Of a DNA stretch of 64,000 nt, positions 23,703 to 32,689 are shown piece by piece. A program made the translations under genes and the position numbers. Every line of letters begins with the position of its first letter. Positions within the stretch are counted from its first letter, which is position 1. Origin of the DNA: Alkalinema pantanalense (GTDB lineage Bacteria > Cyanobacteriota > Cyanobacteriia > Leptolyngbyales > Leptolyngbyaceae); contig NZ_JBLZFX010000024.1 of NCBI RefSeq assembly GCF_050753345.1, positions 4,259 to 68,258 on the forward strand, given 5' to 3'. The notes beneath the pieces were generated by a model that worked only from the letters and a program-made list of their open reading frames with translations, did not search any database and was not told the DNA's origin.

Positions 23703-24257
23703 CTATTTATAAAGCTCCCAATAGCCATCTCTCAGATACTCTGGCGGATCTCGAAGTTCATTAGTTTGCGAAATCTCTTCAACTAACTCAAACTTACCCG
23801 AAAACCATCTAGCAATTAATACAGTAACTAAGCTACTTCTTGAAGTTGGCTCTTGTAGAAATTCGAATAATTCTTCATCTAAATATGCATATTTAATTGC
23901 TTGTTTAACTTCTGCAAGAGTTTTTAATTTCTCTTTAGAAGAGATTAGTTTTACATAATCTGGATTTGCCCATAAATGCCAAAACTTACCGCTTCTCATA
24001 TGAAAAAAAGGTCTAGAAATATCAGGATTATGATTGAATGAGCCTAAGTAACTCCAGTATTTAAGAAATGTTTGAATCAGTTCACGGGACAAATAAATTT
24101 TGTTCTCTGTAATGATTTCTCTTCTAATCTGTTCGATTACAGACAGCAACAAAATAGGTTTATGAGGAGCTATACCATGAGCACGATCGACTCGCAATCG
24201 TTGAAACCTCTTGGCATAGTAGCTTAGAGCCTCTATCCTGGCTACTTCATCTCTCAT
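23703..24257 (-). CDS. Nuclease-less paralogue of the sulfur-binding-like domain
   Basis: 184 residues from the chosen ATG. It aligns along its length with the N-terminal domain of the next gene (YYAKRFQRLRVDRAHGIAPHKPILLLSVIEQ, FLKYWSYLG, RPFFHMRSGKFWHLWANP, IKYAYLDEELFEFLQ) but ends without any HNH motif. The downstream gene starts within a few bases of its stop, so the two are coupled. It could be a modified-DNA reader, a decoy, or the remnant of a tandem duplication. A GTG further upstream (24302) is an alternative start. Confidence 0.65.
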   Translation of the reverse strand: MRDEVARIEALSYYAKRFQRLRVDRAHGIAPHKPILLLSVIEQIRREIITENKIYLSRELIQTFLKYWSYLGSFNHNPDISRPFFHMRSGKFWHLWANPDYVKLISSKEKLKTLAEVKQAIKYAYLDEELFEFLQEPTSRSSLVTVLIARWFSGKFELVEEISQTNELRDPPEYLRDGYWELYK

Positions 24258-24377
24258 AAATGAGTCTGACAAGTTCTTTCCCCTAAAACTGTACCAGAAC
24301 ACTCAGAATCTAGCTGTCAAAGTTCTCCTCACAATCTGCTTTAGCGAATCTCATTTAGACTGCCAAGGGGGAGGCCA

Positions 24378-25634
24378 TCACAAGCGGATACGTGCTGCTG
24401 CTGTGTGGCAGGCAGGCTTCAATCGCCTAGCTCCCAGATTATGCGCCTCATCTCCCACAATCAGAGTTTTTTCTGGCAGATAGGGTAACTGCGACTGCAA
24501 GCCTTGGCCCATTAAGGTTGCATTGGTTGTGATAATCGTCAAAAAAGGTTGATTGCCAGAGCGAACGTTATAAAGCTGAGTGGAAAGCTTACTCTGCCAC
24601 GTGCGAACATTCTCAAAAGCCAGAATTGGCTCCAGTCCAAACTTCTGGCACTCCCTTGCCCATTGGCTTACCAAATGCCGATAGGGACAAACTACCAGCA
24701 GAACTTGCAGACCAATCTTTTTGTAGAGTTCTGTGGTCAAGGATAGGGCAGTAATCGTCTTTCCACTACCGGTTGCCATCTTCAGTGTTCCCCGTCCCTT
24801 ATTGGCAAACCAGTTGTCGATCGCCTGCTGTTGATAGGGACGTATATTGAGCCACGATGGCATAACCGGATAAAAAGACGGAACATCAGGCTCTGTGGCA
24901 GGAACAGAATAATTCCCCTGATGCTCATGACTCCTGAGACCTGATCCCTCCATCCTCGGAAACTGCGCTGGGCACAGGCGCAAAAGTGATCGATGCGCTG
25001 CCTCTGGAAAATCTAGAATCTCCAGAGTGGGAGTCTGATTTTGCCAAAGTCGCTGGAAGTCCTCTATTTTCTCGACAATGCGATCGTCATCCCCTGATTT
25101 CCAGGAACGGAACACGTCAATACACTCAAAATTAGTAATCAGTCCACTGGCACTCTCATTCGCTGACCCTGTAAAAACAACCACTTGGTCATCGGAATCC
25201 CTCAAAATGCCTAACTTCTCATGGTAAATGCCCTGCTGGCAAGGGTTCTGATGAACTGCCAGCTTGATCTCCAGCAATTCCCTGCTCAACAGCCATGCCA
25301 AGTAGCCCAATCTATCGTTTGCAAGTTGCTCTAATTGCTCTAGTTCCCTGACCAGAACCTTTTCGATGACTTCCTCTCGCTGCTTAAGTCCTTTGGAAAT
25401 AGCCTCAGCATCCTCTGAAGACAGGTGGGGCGAGGCAATCAGCCGCATCCTGCCACCCCCTCCAATCAGGGCCGAAACACCTTTCGCGGCGGCTGCTAAG
25501 GAGGTGCTGGAAAAGAAACCCACTGCACGATCGTAGGAGAGCGATCGCTCTAAACAGGGGATATAAAAGTCCTCCAGCAAGTTGTGGCGATCGCTGCGGT
25601 ATTGGTTGCGGAGGTCAAGATTCTTCAAAATCAT
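24378..25634 (-). CDS. PLD-nuclease/DEAD-helicase-like DNA phosphorothioation restriction protein, truncated
   Basis: 418 residues. The N-terminal part is a phospholipase-D-type nuclease domain (GFFSSTSLAAAAKG, YHEKLGIL, VVFTGSANESASGL). A superfamily 2 helicase domain follows, with motif I KMATGSGKTITALSL and motif II IVGDEAHNLGARRL. Just after motif II the sequence departs (LKPACHTAAARIRL) and stops, so helicase motifs III-VI are absent. A single missing base near 24410 would restore RRLEACLP, so the break includes a frameshift. The layout fits the restriction protein named with DNA phosphorothioation systems. Helicase function should be lost; the PLD domain may remain active. Confidence 0.7.
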   Translation of the reverse strand: MILKNLDLRNQYRSDRHNLLEDFYIPCLERSLSYDRAVGFFSSTSLAAAAKGVSALIGGGGRMRLIASPHLSSEDAEAISKGLKQREEVIEKVLVRELEQLEQLANDRLGYLAWLLSRELLEIKLAVHQNPCQQGIYHEKLGILRDSDDQVVVFTGSANESASGLITNFECIDVFRSWKSGDDDRIVEKIEDFQRLWQNQTPTLEILDFPEAAHRSLLRLCPAQFPRMEGSGLRSHEHQGNYSVPATEPDVPSFYPVMPSWLNIRPYQQQAIDNWFANKGRGTLKMATGSGKTITALSLTTELYKKIGLQVLLVVCPYRHLVSQWARECQKFGLEPILAFENVRTWQSKLSTQLYNVRSGNQPFLTIITTNATLMGQGLQSQLPYLPEKTLIVGDEAHNLGARRLKPACHTAAARIRL

Positions 25635-25691
25635 GGAGTCACGCATTCGTTAACAACGCGAAAACAATCACTACTCAGCATACAAGCTCAA

Positions 25692-25735
25692 TATAAAAAC
25701 CGATCGCACTGACTAATGCAAGGCGATCGGTTTAG
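25692..25735 (-). terminator. Factor-independent terminator of ndhD
   Basis: AAACCGATCGC and GCGATCGGTTT form an 11-bp stem with a 15-nt loop. On the minus strand the stem is followed by TTTTTAT. It lies 45 bp past the ndhD stop, the classical arrangement. Confidence 0.8.
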
Positions 25736-25780
25736 ATTTGGTTACAGTCGATTCGTGAAAGCTAAGCGGTTAACCAAGCC

Positions 25781-27487
25781 TTAATCCACAAGGTTGGTAG
25801 CCGCAGACAGTTCAACCTCAGCCAGCTTGGTATTCGTGCCGAACAGTTGGGCATACACCTTTGGCGCACCGATCGATTTAGGATTGCCTTGGGCAATTTC
25901 TGTGTAGGTTTGGCGCAATTCCGTATTCACAGCCACCATCTTGGCGTCATACATTTGCGTTGCCAGCTTGGGATAGAACCCAATCCCTACGATCAACACC
26001 AAGAAGCACACTGCGATAAATACTTCCCGAGGTTTCGCGTCTTTAAACTCGGCATAGGCTGGTAGCACGCAATCTGTGCCAAAACAGACCGCTTGTCCTT
26101 CCTCAGGTTGCTTAATTTCACTCTGGGTGAGGTTACAGCTTTGGGCTAAACCCGTCCCATAGAAGACCTGACGCAGCATGGACAGCAGATAAATCGGCGT
26201 TAAAATCACACCCACTGCAGCAAGGAAGATCGTAATAGTGCGGAAGGTATCACTATAAACATCGCTGGTCGTCATGCCGACAAACACCGCAATTTCGCTG
26301 GCAAATCCACTCATTCCTGGCAGGGCCAAGGACGCCATCGAGCCTGCCGTAAATAGTGCAAACACCTTCGGCATCATCTGACCAATACCACCCATTTCCG
26401 TCATGGTCATGGTGTGGGTGCGATCGTAGGTGACGCCTGCTAAGAAGAACAACACCGCTGCGATTAACCCATGGGACAGCATTTGCAGCATTGCGCCACT
26501 CACGCCCAAATCGGTAAAGGAAGCAATGCCCAACAGCACAAAACCCATGTGCGAAACCGATGAATAGGCCAAACGCCGCTTCATATTGGTTTGGGCAAAG
26601 GAACTCAGCGCGCCATAGACAATATTGACCACGCCCAGAACCATTAGCACTGGGGCAAAGTAAATATGGGCATTGGGCAGCATTTCCATGTTGATCCGAA
26701 TCAACCCATAACCGCCCATCTTCAGCAGGACGCCCGCCAAAATCATGGACACCGGAGCCGACGCTTCACCGTGGGCATCGGGCAGCCAGGTATGCAGGGG
26801 GAAGATCGCCAACTTGACGCCAAAGGCAATGAGCAATCCCGCATAGAGGAACAGTTCTAGGCCCAGCGGATAGTCCCGCATGCCGAGTTCTGCCATGTCA
26901 AAGGTGAGGGGGCCACCCCCGTATAGGGCCATGCCTAGGGCCGCTACGAGGATGAAAATCGAAGCCGCTGCGGTATAAAGCAGAAACTTTGTGGCCGCAT
27001 AGCGCCGCCGTTGGCCACCCCAGATGCAGACCAACAGGTACACCGGGACCAACTCCAGTTCCCACATGATGAACAGCAGCAGCATATCTTGGGCGACAAA
27101 CACGCCAATCTGAGCTGCGTACAGTACCAGCATGAGGAAGTAGAACAGCCGAGGCCGCCGATCGACCTGCCATGCCGAGAAGATTGCGAGGGTGGTTACC
27201 AGCCCTGCCAGTAATACGAGCGGAGCCGACAGCCCATCCACCGACAATGTCCAACTTAATCCCAATTGAGGGATCCAGTTATATTTTTCTACCATTTGAA
27301 AGGTTGTGCTACTGGGATCATAGTGGATCCAGAATGCGTAGCACATAAGCGCAAAGTCAGCGAGACCCACACCGAGGGCATACCACCGCAGACGCTTGCC
27401 ATCTTTGTCGGGTAGAAAAGGCACAGCAAAAGCAGCGATGAAGGGGAGTAGGACGATCGCGGTCAGCCAAGGAAATTGATCCGCCAT
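25781..27487 (-). CDS. ndhD: NAD(P)H-quinone oxidoreductase subunit 4 (NdhD)
   Basis: 568 residues with about 14 membrane helices. NdhD features include SVDGLSAPLVLLAGL near residue 83, IMWELELVPVYLLVCIWGG, FGVKLAIFPLHTWLPDAHGEASAPVSMILAGVLLKMGGYG (with its proton-channel Lys and His residues) and SHGLIAAVLFFLAGVTYDRTHT. It is a proton-pumping antiporter-like subunit of thylakoid NDH-1, used in cyclic electron flow, respiration and, in some paralogues, CO2 uptake. The sequence alone does not settle whether this is the NdhD1/D2 or D3/D4 type, though the general pattern favours D1/D2. It is monocistronic with a strong terminator. Confidence 0.95.
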   Translation of the reverse strand: MADQFPWLTAIVLLPFIAAFAVPFLPDKDGKRLRWYALGVGLADFALMCYAFWIHYDPSSTTFQMVEKYNWIPQLGLSWTLSVDGLSAPLVLLAGLVTTLAIFSAWQVDRRPRLFYFLMLVLYAAQIGVFVAQDMLLLFIMWELELVPVYLLVCIWGGQRRRYAATKFLLYTAAASIFILVAALGMALYGGGPLTFDMAELGMRDYPLGLELFLYAGLLIAFGVKLAIFPLHTWLPDAHGEASAPVSMILAGVLLKMGGYGLIRINMEMLPNAHIYFAPVLMVLGVVNIVYGALSSFAQTNMKRRLAYSSVSHMGFVLLGIASFTDLGVSGAMLQMLSHGLIAAVLFFLAGVTYDRTHTMTMTEMGGIGQMMPKVFALFTAGSMASLALPGMSGFASEIAVFVGMTTSDVYSDTFRTITIFLAAVGVILTPIYLLSMLRQVFYGTGLAQSCNLTQSEIKQPEEGQAVCFGTDCVLPAYAEFKDAKPREVFIAVCFLVLIVGIGFYPKLATQMYDAKMVAVNTELRQTYTEIAQGNPKSIGAPKVYAQLFGTNTKLAEVELSAATNLVD

Positions 27488-27717
27488 AGTGTAGTGAGAA
27501 AAAATACCTACCAGTTGATCAAATATTACTAAACTTTATGAAGTGTTATGAATCAATCTTGCTTTTGGTTGTGTGAAGATTCCGGGCAATCCATGAAGAT
27601 TTTTGGGAAACCCAGGCGGGCAAGGCGATCGGACGACAAAAAGCCGATCGCGAGAATCGATGGGCGATCGGCCAATTTTAGATTGCTTAATTCTTCTATG
27701 GATCCATAAAGAAAAAT

Positions 27718-28158
27718 CTATTCCCCAGTAGTAATCAAAAGCATGGCAATTAAACCCAGGAGGATCCCCATTCCCTGCCGCCAACTTAAGGGCTCCTGCA
27801 AAAACGTGACGGCGAGAATCACGCTGACGATCGGATAGAGGGCCGAAATGGTTGAGACGAGGGTAACGGGGCCGGAGGTCATGGCGTTGAGGAAGCAGAA
27901 GGCACCCAGAAACCCCAACATTCCTGTAGAAAGGGCCAAGGGAATCCCGATCGGATGGACTTGGGGGCGCACTTGAAAGAGCGTCACGAGCAAGAACGCC
28001 AATAGAAGCCCTCCCAAGACTTCATAGAGGATGGCACTTTTGGGCGCTAAATATTGCGTTGTCAATTTAGGAATGAAGCCCCACAAGCCCCAACAGAGCA
28101 TGGCTCCGAGGGTGGGTAGCAGCCAACTGGGCAGAGCGCTGGGCGTAACACTGGACAT
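27718..28158 (-). CDS. EamA-family (DMT) transporter, single-domain form
   Basis: 146 residues with five hydrophobic segments and the EamA signature near the end (SALYPIVSVILAVTFLQEPLSWRQGMGILLGLIAMLLITTGE). Most EamA transporters have two such units; this single-unit protein should work as a dimer. The substrate is unknown. Confidence 0.88.
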   Translation of the reverse strand: MSSVTPSALPSWLLPTLGAMLCWGLWGFIPKLTTQYLAPKSAILYEVLGGLLLAFLLVTLFQVRPQVHPIGIPLALSTGMLGFLGAFCFLNAMTSGPVTLVSTISALYPIVSVILAVTFLQEPLSWRQGMGILLGLIAMLLITTGE

Positions 28159-28238
28159 AACAGGTTTGGGGGAAAACTAAGTTGGGTGAGTTGTCTCCCC
28201 TCACTCTACTGGTTGGCTTCACTAACTGGGCTCTAGGT

Positions 28239-28355
28239 TTAGTTCCGGGGTTTGCTGACTAAAATGCGCCAAGTCACAAAGGCAGTAAATGCCACAAAGC
28301 TCCAAAATACCAAGGCATCTTGCCAATTTTCTAAAAATCCTGGTGAAGAGTTCAT
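28239..28355 (-). CDS. Small single-membrane-span protein (38 residues)
   Basis: An ATG with AGGAG 10 bp upstream opens a 38-codon frame: a polar start (NSSPGFLENWQDA), one membrane helix (VFWSFVAFTAFVTWRIL) and a basic tail (SKPRN). The size and shape are those of the small subunits of thylakoid complexes, but I cannot match it to a named Psb, Psa, Pet or Ndh protein. A longer frame to 28421 exists but lacks a ribosome binding site. Confidence 0.5.
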   Translation of the reverse strand: MNSSPGFLENWQDALVFWSFVAFTAFVTWRILVSKPRN

Positions 28356-28410
28356 TTGACGATCGCTCCTAGCGCATTCTGGGTGCCATTGTGATCTTTG
28401 CTGCCATTCT

Positions 28411-28459
28411 AGTTTTGTCAAAGTTTTGTCAAAGTTTTGTCAAAGTCTTGTCAAAGTTC
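28411..28459. repeat. 11-bp tandem repeat
   Basis: AGTTTTGTCAA occurs four times in tandem, with one change in the fourth copy, then decays. It lies just upstream of the 38-residue protein gene and could affect its promoter spacing. The remaining sequence to the CapA-like gene at 28884 shows no further feature. Confidence 0.8.
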
Positions 28460-28883
28460 TTCTTGCAAAATTCCGGGGAATGCCGATCGGTCATTTCGCC
28501 ATGGATGCCATTTTCCGCATTTTTGTTCACGCTTGACTGACAAGCAACGCAAATTCTATCGTCACTGCGTATTACATAAAAAGATGCGATGTCATCATCG
28601 GGCTGGGATCATCCATTACGGCTAAACTTCAACTAAAGCTAGCGAATTTGCCAAAAATTGAAACCCCCTAGAAAACATCCCCCCAACTGAATTGTTTACG
28701 GTGGATCAAAGAGGCTCAAACCCTGATCAAATAAGCCGCTAAGATTTTCTTGCATTTTTTGATATCTGAAGTATGATGCTGTGACTCCCAACCAGGGAAG
28801 CATCTTCGACAAACTTTCTTCGGCAAACTTTGTCGTACCCGGTTATCGGCTTAATTCTGACGGAAGTTCTGTGAGTTCTGGCT

Positions 28884-31049
28884 ATGGTTTACGCTAGCGA
28901 TCGCGAGCAATTATCAATGGTTGAAATGGCCCAAGGCGGGCATTTACCGTCCTTGACAATGTGGCTAAACGGCCAACTAGCCCCCTATAGACTACGGGTC
29001 AGGCTGAGTTGGGTAAAGCCAGCTTACCTGCGGGTTGTGGTTGAGCTACGTCCTTCGAGAAACGATCTAAAAGGCCGAGCCTTCCGCAATCGTCTAGCTC
29101 GATTTATTTGCCATAAGCTCTGGATTCTCAATTCCGATGTATTGGACGGAGCCTATATTGTTGCCAAGCAAATCGGCAAGCCTAATATTCTCTGGAAGCA
29201 ATCGGTTCGTATCGTTTCCCCTGCCCGCAAAACCGTACTGGCTCGACAAGCAGCCCAACAGGCCACACATTCGGTTCAGGTTGCCCAGACTCAGCAGATT
29301 CATACTCGAATTCGTCAAGCCAGCCAACAGAAAAAGCAATTCCAGACCCTGCGATCGCTCATCATTAGCGGGTCTTCTGCCGCCGCCTTTATCATTGGCT
29401 GCTGGTTAGGCTATGCCGACGCGCCGCCGGAGCAAACCACTGCTTCTGCAAAACTCTCTGGCCAGCCGACGGAACTCGTGCAAACTTCTTCGGAAAAGGT
29501 GAAAACGGCCTTGGAAGAGGTGCCCGTAATTAAGAAAACTTCCGGTAATTCCGATCCGGCGGCCAGCCTATTGTTTGCTGGGGATGTGACCCTGACTGAG
29601 TCCTATACCGCTAAGGTGGGCAATGATTACCATTGGGCCTTTGCGCCCTTTGACGAGGCGCGCAAGGTGGATGTGAGTATGGTGAATCTGGAAGCTCCGT
29701 TTACAACCGCTAACCAGGCTCTCCCAGGGAAAAAAGCCACATTCAAAGCACCACCGGAAAATGTCCAAGTGCTGAAAAATGGCGGGATTGACATCGTGAA
29801 TTTGGCGAATAACCACACGATGGACTACGAAAAAGCTGGGTTGGAGCAAACGATTAAGTCTCTTAGTGGGGCGGGAATTGCCCACGTTGGTGCAGGGCTG
29901 AACAGTCAGGAAGCTCGCCGTCCGGTCATCATGGATGTGAAGGGACAGCGCATTGCCTATCTGGGCTATTACGATGCGGATTTACAGGCAGCTTCTAAAC
30001 AGGAAGCGGGAACTAATCCTCGGCGCAACGATCGCGTGGCTGAGGATATCAAGACGCTACGGAGCCAAGTGGATTGGATTGTGGTGAATTACCACTGGGG
30101 CGATGAGTTAGCGAAATATCCCGGTGATTGGCAGATTGATTTAGCCCGCTTCACGATCGATCAAGGGGCGGATCTGGTGGTGGGGCACCATTCCCAGGTA
30201 TTGCAAGGGGCGGAGGTGTATAAGGGGCGTCCGATCGTCTATTCCTTGGGTAACTTTATCTTTGGGGGAAAATCCGTTAGCGACTATGACACAGCTGCGT
30301 TGAAAGTGTCGCTGAAAGATAAGCAGATGAAGGTGGAATTGCTACCCGTACAGGTGCGTAATTACCAAGCAAAAGTAGTCAGTGGTGATGCAGGGCAACA
30401 GATCTTGCAACAGGTGAAAAGTGTTTCTGATATTTTCCAGGAACCGTTGGCATCTCCGATGGTGATTGACGCGAAGACCAATCAAGCCACCCCGATCGAA
30501 TCGTCAAAACCCAGTAATTCCAATCAAAACCAGAATGAGAATTCTCCTTCTAAGCCAGCACCTGCCAGCAATTCGGTGACTCCGAAGGAACCTGCGAAAC
30601 CTCTGGTGGAAGATCCAGAAAATCCCTGGAATTCAGACTCATTTATCAATCCTGGGAACAAAAATAAGCCGATGACGGAGGAGGATAATCAAGGGGCCGC
30701 TCCCACTGATGACTCTAGTAATCCCCCCACGCGGAAAACCAAGACGATCGTGGCGGAAATGCCATCGATTAATCAACTAGAACAGGAATCCATGTTGGCG
30801 GGAGAATCACCGGAGTTTTTACCAAAGTCCCAGTCTGATAGCTCAACGACTACGGAAGCAACAGCCGGGGAAACGATGCAAGCTGAAGTAAACGAACAAC
30901 CAGCTAGTGGGCAAACCCATGATGTACAAGCTCCGAATCCAGTTCCTAGCCTAGAACCGATCCAGCGACGCTATGCAGAAGTGACGTCGGATGCTGGGGC
31001 TGACACGATCGATCCCGGTTCTGTCACCACGATTCCGGCCAATCGATAG
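28884..31049 (+). CDS. CapA-family (poly-gamma-glutamate synthesis-type) metallophosphatase-like protein, membrane anchored
   Basis: 721 residues. The N-terminal 130 residues are a basic cyanobacterial domain, followed by a Q-rich helix, a membrane segment (about 158-178), the CapA domain (about 226-480) and a long Pro/Ser/Asn-rich tail. CapA motifs include LLFAGDVTLTES, VNLEAPFT, IVNLANNHTMDYEKAGLEQTI, VVNYHWGDEL, LVVGHHSQVLQGAEVY and YSLGNFIFG. In Bacillus CapA takes part in poly-gamma-glutamate capsule export; here the surface polymer is unknown. The domain order places the enzyme outside the cytoplasmic membrane if the N-terminus is cytoplasmic. Confidence 0.85.
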   Translation: MVYASDREQLSMVEMAQGGHLPSLTMWLNGQLAPYRLRVRLSWVKPAYLRVVVELRPSRNDLKGRAFRNRLARFICHKLWILNSDVLDGAYIVAKQIGKPNILWKQSVRIVSPARKTVLARQAAQQATHSVQVAQTQQIHTRIRQASQQKKQFQTLRSLIISGSSAAAFIIGCWLGYADAPPEQTTASAKLSGQPTELVQTSSEKVKTALEEVPVIKKTSGNSDPAASLLFAGDVTLTESYTAKVGNDYHWAFAPFDEARKVDVSMVNLEAPFTTANQALPGKKATFKAPPENVQVLKNGGIDIVNLANNHTMDYEKAGLEQTIKSLSGAGIAHVGAGLNSQEARRPVIMDVKGQRIAYLGYYDADLQAASKQEAGTNPRRNDRVAEDIKTLRSQVDWIVVNYHWGDELAKYPGDWQIDLARFTIDQGADLVVGHHSQVLQGAEVYKGRPIVYSLGNFIFGGKSVSDYDTAALKVSLKDKQMKVELLPVQVRNYQAKVVSGDAGQQILQQVKSVSDIFQEPLASPMVIDAKTNQATPIESSKPSNSNQNQNENSPSKPAPASNSVTPKEPAKPLVEDPENPWNSDSFINPGNKNKPMTEEDNQGAAPTDDSSNPPTRKTKTIVAEMPSINQLEQESMLAGESPEFLPKSQSDSSTTTEATAGETMQAEVNEQPASGQTHDVQAPNPVPSLEPIQRRYAEVTSDAGADTIDPGSVTTIPANR

Positions 31050-31100
31050 CCCCAAGTTCCCGATAGCGCAAAGTTACTCGATCGCACCCAGTGATTAGTT

Positions 31101-31154
31101 TTAAAACCCCTTGAGCCGCTTTTCCTTTTCCGGCTGTAGCGCGAGGGGTTTTAA
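31101..31154 (+). terminator. Stem-loop terminator after the CapA-like gene
   Basis: TTAAAACCCCT and AGGGGTTTTAA form an 11-bp stem with about 32 nt between them, containing a second small stem (AGCCG/CGGCT). It lies about 50 bp after the stop of the CapA-like gene and ahead of ureA. Confidence 0.7.
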
Positions 31155-31236
31155 GCTTTCCTCACTATTCTGGTAAACTCAAACTCGGATTGATTCTAGT
31201 CCATGCACTTGTTCATCACCGTTGGTTGAGTTTGAC

Positions 31237-31539
31237 ATGCAACTGTCCCCCCAAGAAAAAGATAAACTCCTGATTTTTACGGCAGCGTTACTTGCAGAAC
31301 GGCGCAAGGATCGCGGTCTTAAACTCAACTACCCCGAAGCCATCGCCTACATCACCGCTGGCATTTTAGAAGGGGCGCGGGATGGCCGAACCGTCGCAGA
31401 ACTGATGACCTACGGCAAGACATTATTAACCAAAGGGGACGTCATGGAAGGAATCGCCGAAATGATTCCTGAAGTGCAGGTAGAAGCAACCTTCCCCGAT
31501 GGCACCAAACTCGTCACGGTTCACGATCCCATTCAGTAG
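31237..31539 (+). CDS. ureA: Urease subunit gamma
   Basis: 100 residues, the exact family length, starting MQLSPQEKDKLLIF. Conserved gamma-subunit segments are present: RKDRGLKLNYPEAIAYI, EGARDGRTVAELM and MIPEVQVEATFPDGTKLVTVHDPI. It forms the urease trimer of trimers with UreB and UreC, which hydrolyses urea to ammonia and CO2. No ureB, ureC or accessory gene follows in this window, so urease genes are scattered here, as in many cyanobacteria. An in-frame TTG at 31222 is a less likely start. Confidence 0.96.
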   Translation: MQLSPQEKDKLLIFTAALLAERRKDRGLKLNYPEAIAYITAGILEGARDGRTVAELMTYGKTLLTKGDVMEGIAEMIPEVQVEATFPDGTKLVTVHDPIQ

Positions 31540-32110
31540 AATGCCAGGAATTCTCTGAGTCAAATTCTGAGGGTTCTACTTGACCATTTTTTGCCCCCGC
31601 CTTGACCATTTTGGGCCTCGTTCAGTAGCCACCGCCACTGGCAAGCTTTTCACAATGCCTGGGCAATCTATCTGGCAACGAAGCAGCATCACTCGGTCAC
31701 ATTGCAGTATCACTCAGTCACATTAAAGTGCATGCCAATGGACTTTAGGGATTTGCAAAGAAATAATATCCCCTCTTCATTCCCCTACCCTCCTACCCTT
31801 TTACTCTCCTACTCTTTTACTCTCCTACCCCTACCCAATTGGGATTTTATTCATGCACTGTTCCCTTATACCGTGGCTGACCATCCCAAACGGGCAGGGC
31901 AAGTAGAGCTAGATATTGGGTACGAACGGTTTGAGGTGGGAAACAACTTCCAACTCTGCCACTGTGGGTGGAGGGGGAAATTTGCTGGCCACTGCGGCTC
32001 CAGGAGACCGATGGGCAAACCTGTCGATCGCAACGCATCATCCTGGCTGAGCAAGTTCACCAAAAACAGGAAGCCTTTACAACAGACAGTCCCCCACCCG
32101 CCCAGTGGAA
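31540..32110. other. Gene-poor region with a pyrimidine tract
   Basis: A strand-biased tract of CTACC/CTCCTAC/TTTTACTCTC units lies at about 31770-31840. An open frame at 31702-32268 has no recognisable domain and overlaps the thioredoxin gene on the other strand, so I do not call it. Between 31900 and 32110 several frames show protein-like patches (for example RLQETDGQTCRSQRIILAEQV), which may be a decayed gene. Confidence 0.4.
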
Positions 32111-32689
32111 CTAGGAATTTTTCACCTGTGCTCCGTGACTGCGGGGATCGTCTTGGGTTGATTTGGTTGCAGCAGCCGGGGGGGTGTAATCGCTCGTTTG
32201 ACCAATGCCAGCTTGCAAGTAGGGCAAGGGCTGTCCGTCAGATAAAGCCACTAGATTGGCCTCCATGACGCCCTTGGGCTGTTCACCGATCGCCTCTGCC
32301 ACGGCGTCCCCTTGGGCGCTGAGGTAAACAAAATGGGGGATCCCATCCACCTTGTAGTGGACAATTTCCGGCAGCCATTTATCGTTATCCACATTCAACA
32401 TGACAAAGTTGACGCGATCGCCATATGCCGTTTTCAACGTTTGCAAATCTCCGGCCATAGCCTGACAACTGGTGCACCAATTTGCATAGAATTCCACCAG
32501 AGTGGGCTGACCATTACTCAAGGCAACTTCGTAGGGAACTGCTGTTTTGGCCATCCCATCGAGAGAAGCTGGGGTCGTATTCGATCGTAAGCCCAGAGCC
32601 ACCGCCGCTGAGAGGACGATCGCCACGATCGCAATCACGACGTTCCGAAGTTTGCTGCCAGAATTGGGTTGAGTTGTATGATCAGTCAT
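32111..32689 (-). CDS. Membrane-anchored thioredoxin-like protein (HCF164/TxlA type)
   Basis: 192 residues. A membrane anchor (about 16-34, VVIAIVAIVLSAAVALGL) is followed by a thioredoxin domain: PTLVEFYANWCTSCQAMAGDL with the CxxC pair, FVMLNVDNDKW and the cis-proline loop VDGIPHFVYL. The family (plant HCF164, cyanobacterial TxlA) carries reducing power across the thylakoid membrane for cytochrome c and b6f assembly. The C-terminus is a variable Gln/Ser-rich tail. The start at 32689 is chosen because it puts the anchor near the N-terminus. Confidence 0.85.
   Translation of the reverse strand: MTDHTTQPNSGSKLRNVVIAIVAIVLSAAVALGLRSNTTPASLDGMAKTAVPYEVALSNGQPTLVEFYANWCTSCQAMAGDLQTLKTAYGDRVNFVMLNVDNDKWLPEIVHYKVDGIPHFVYLSAQGDAVAEAIGEQPKGVMEANLVALSDGQPLPYLQAGIGQTSDYTPPAAATKSTQDDPRSHGAQVKNS

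Noticed and set aside
31702..32268. 188-residue open frame
   Set aside because: No domain, biased composition at its start, and it overlaps the thioredoxin gene on the other strand by about 160 bp.
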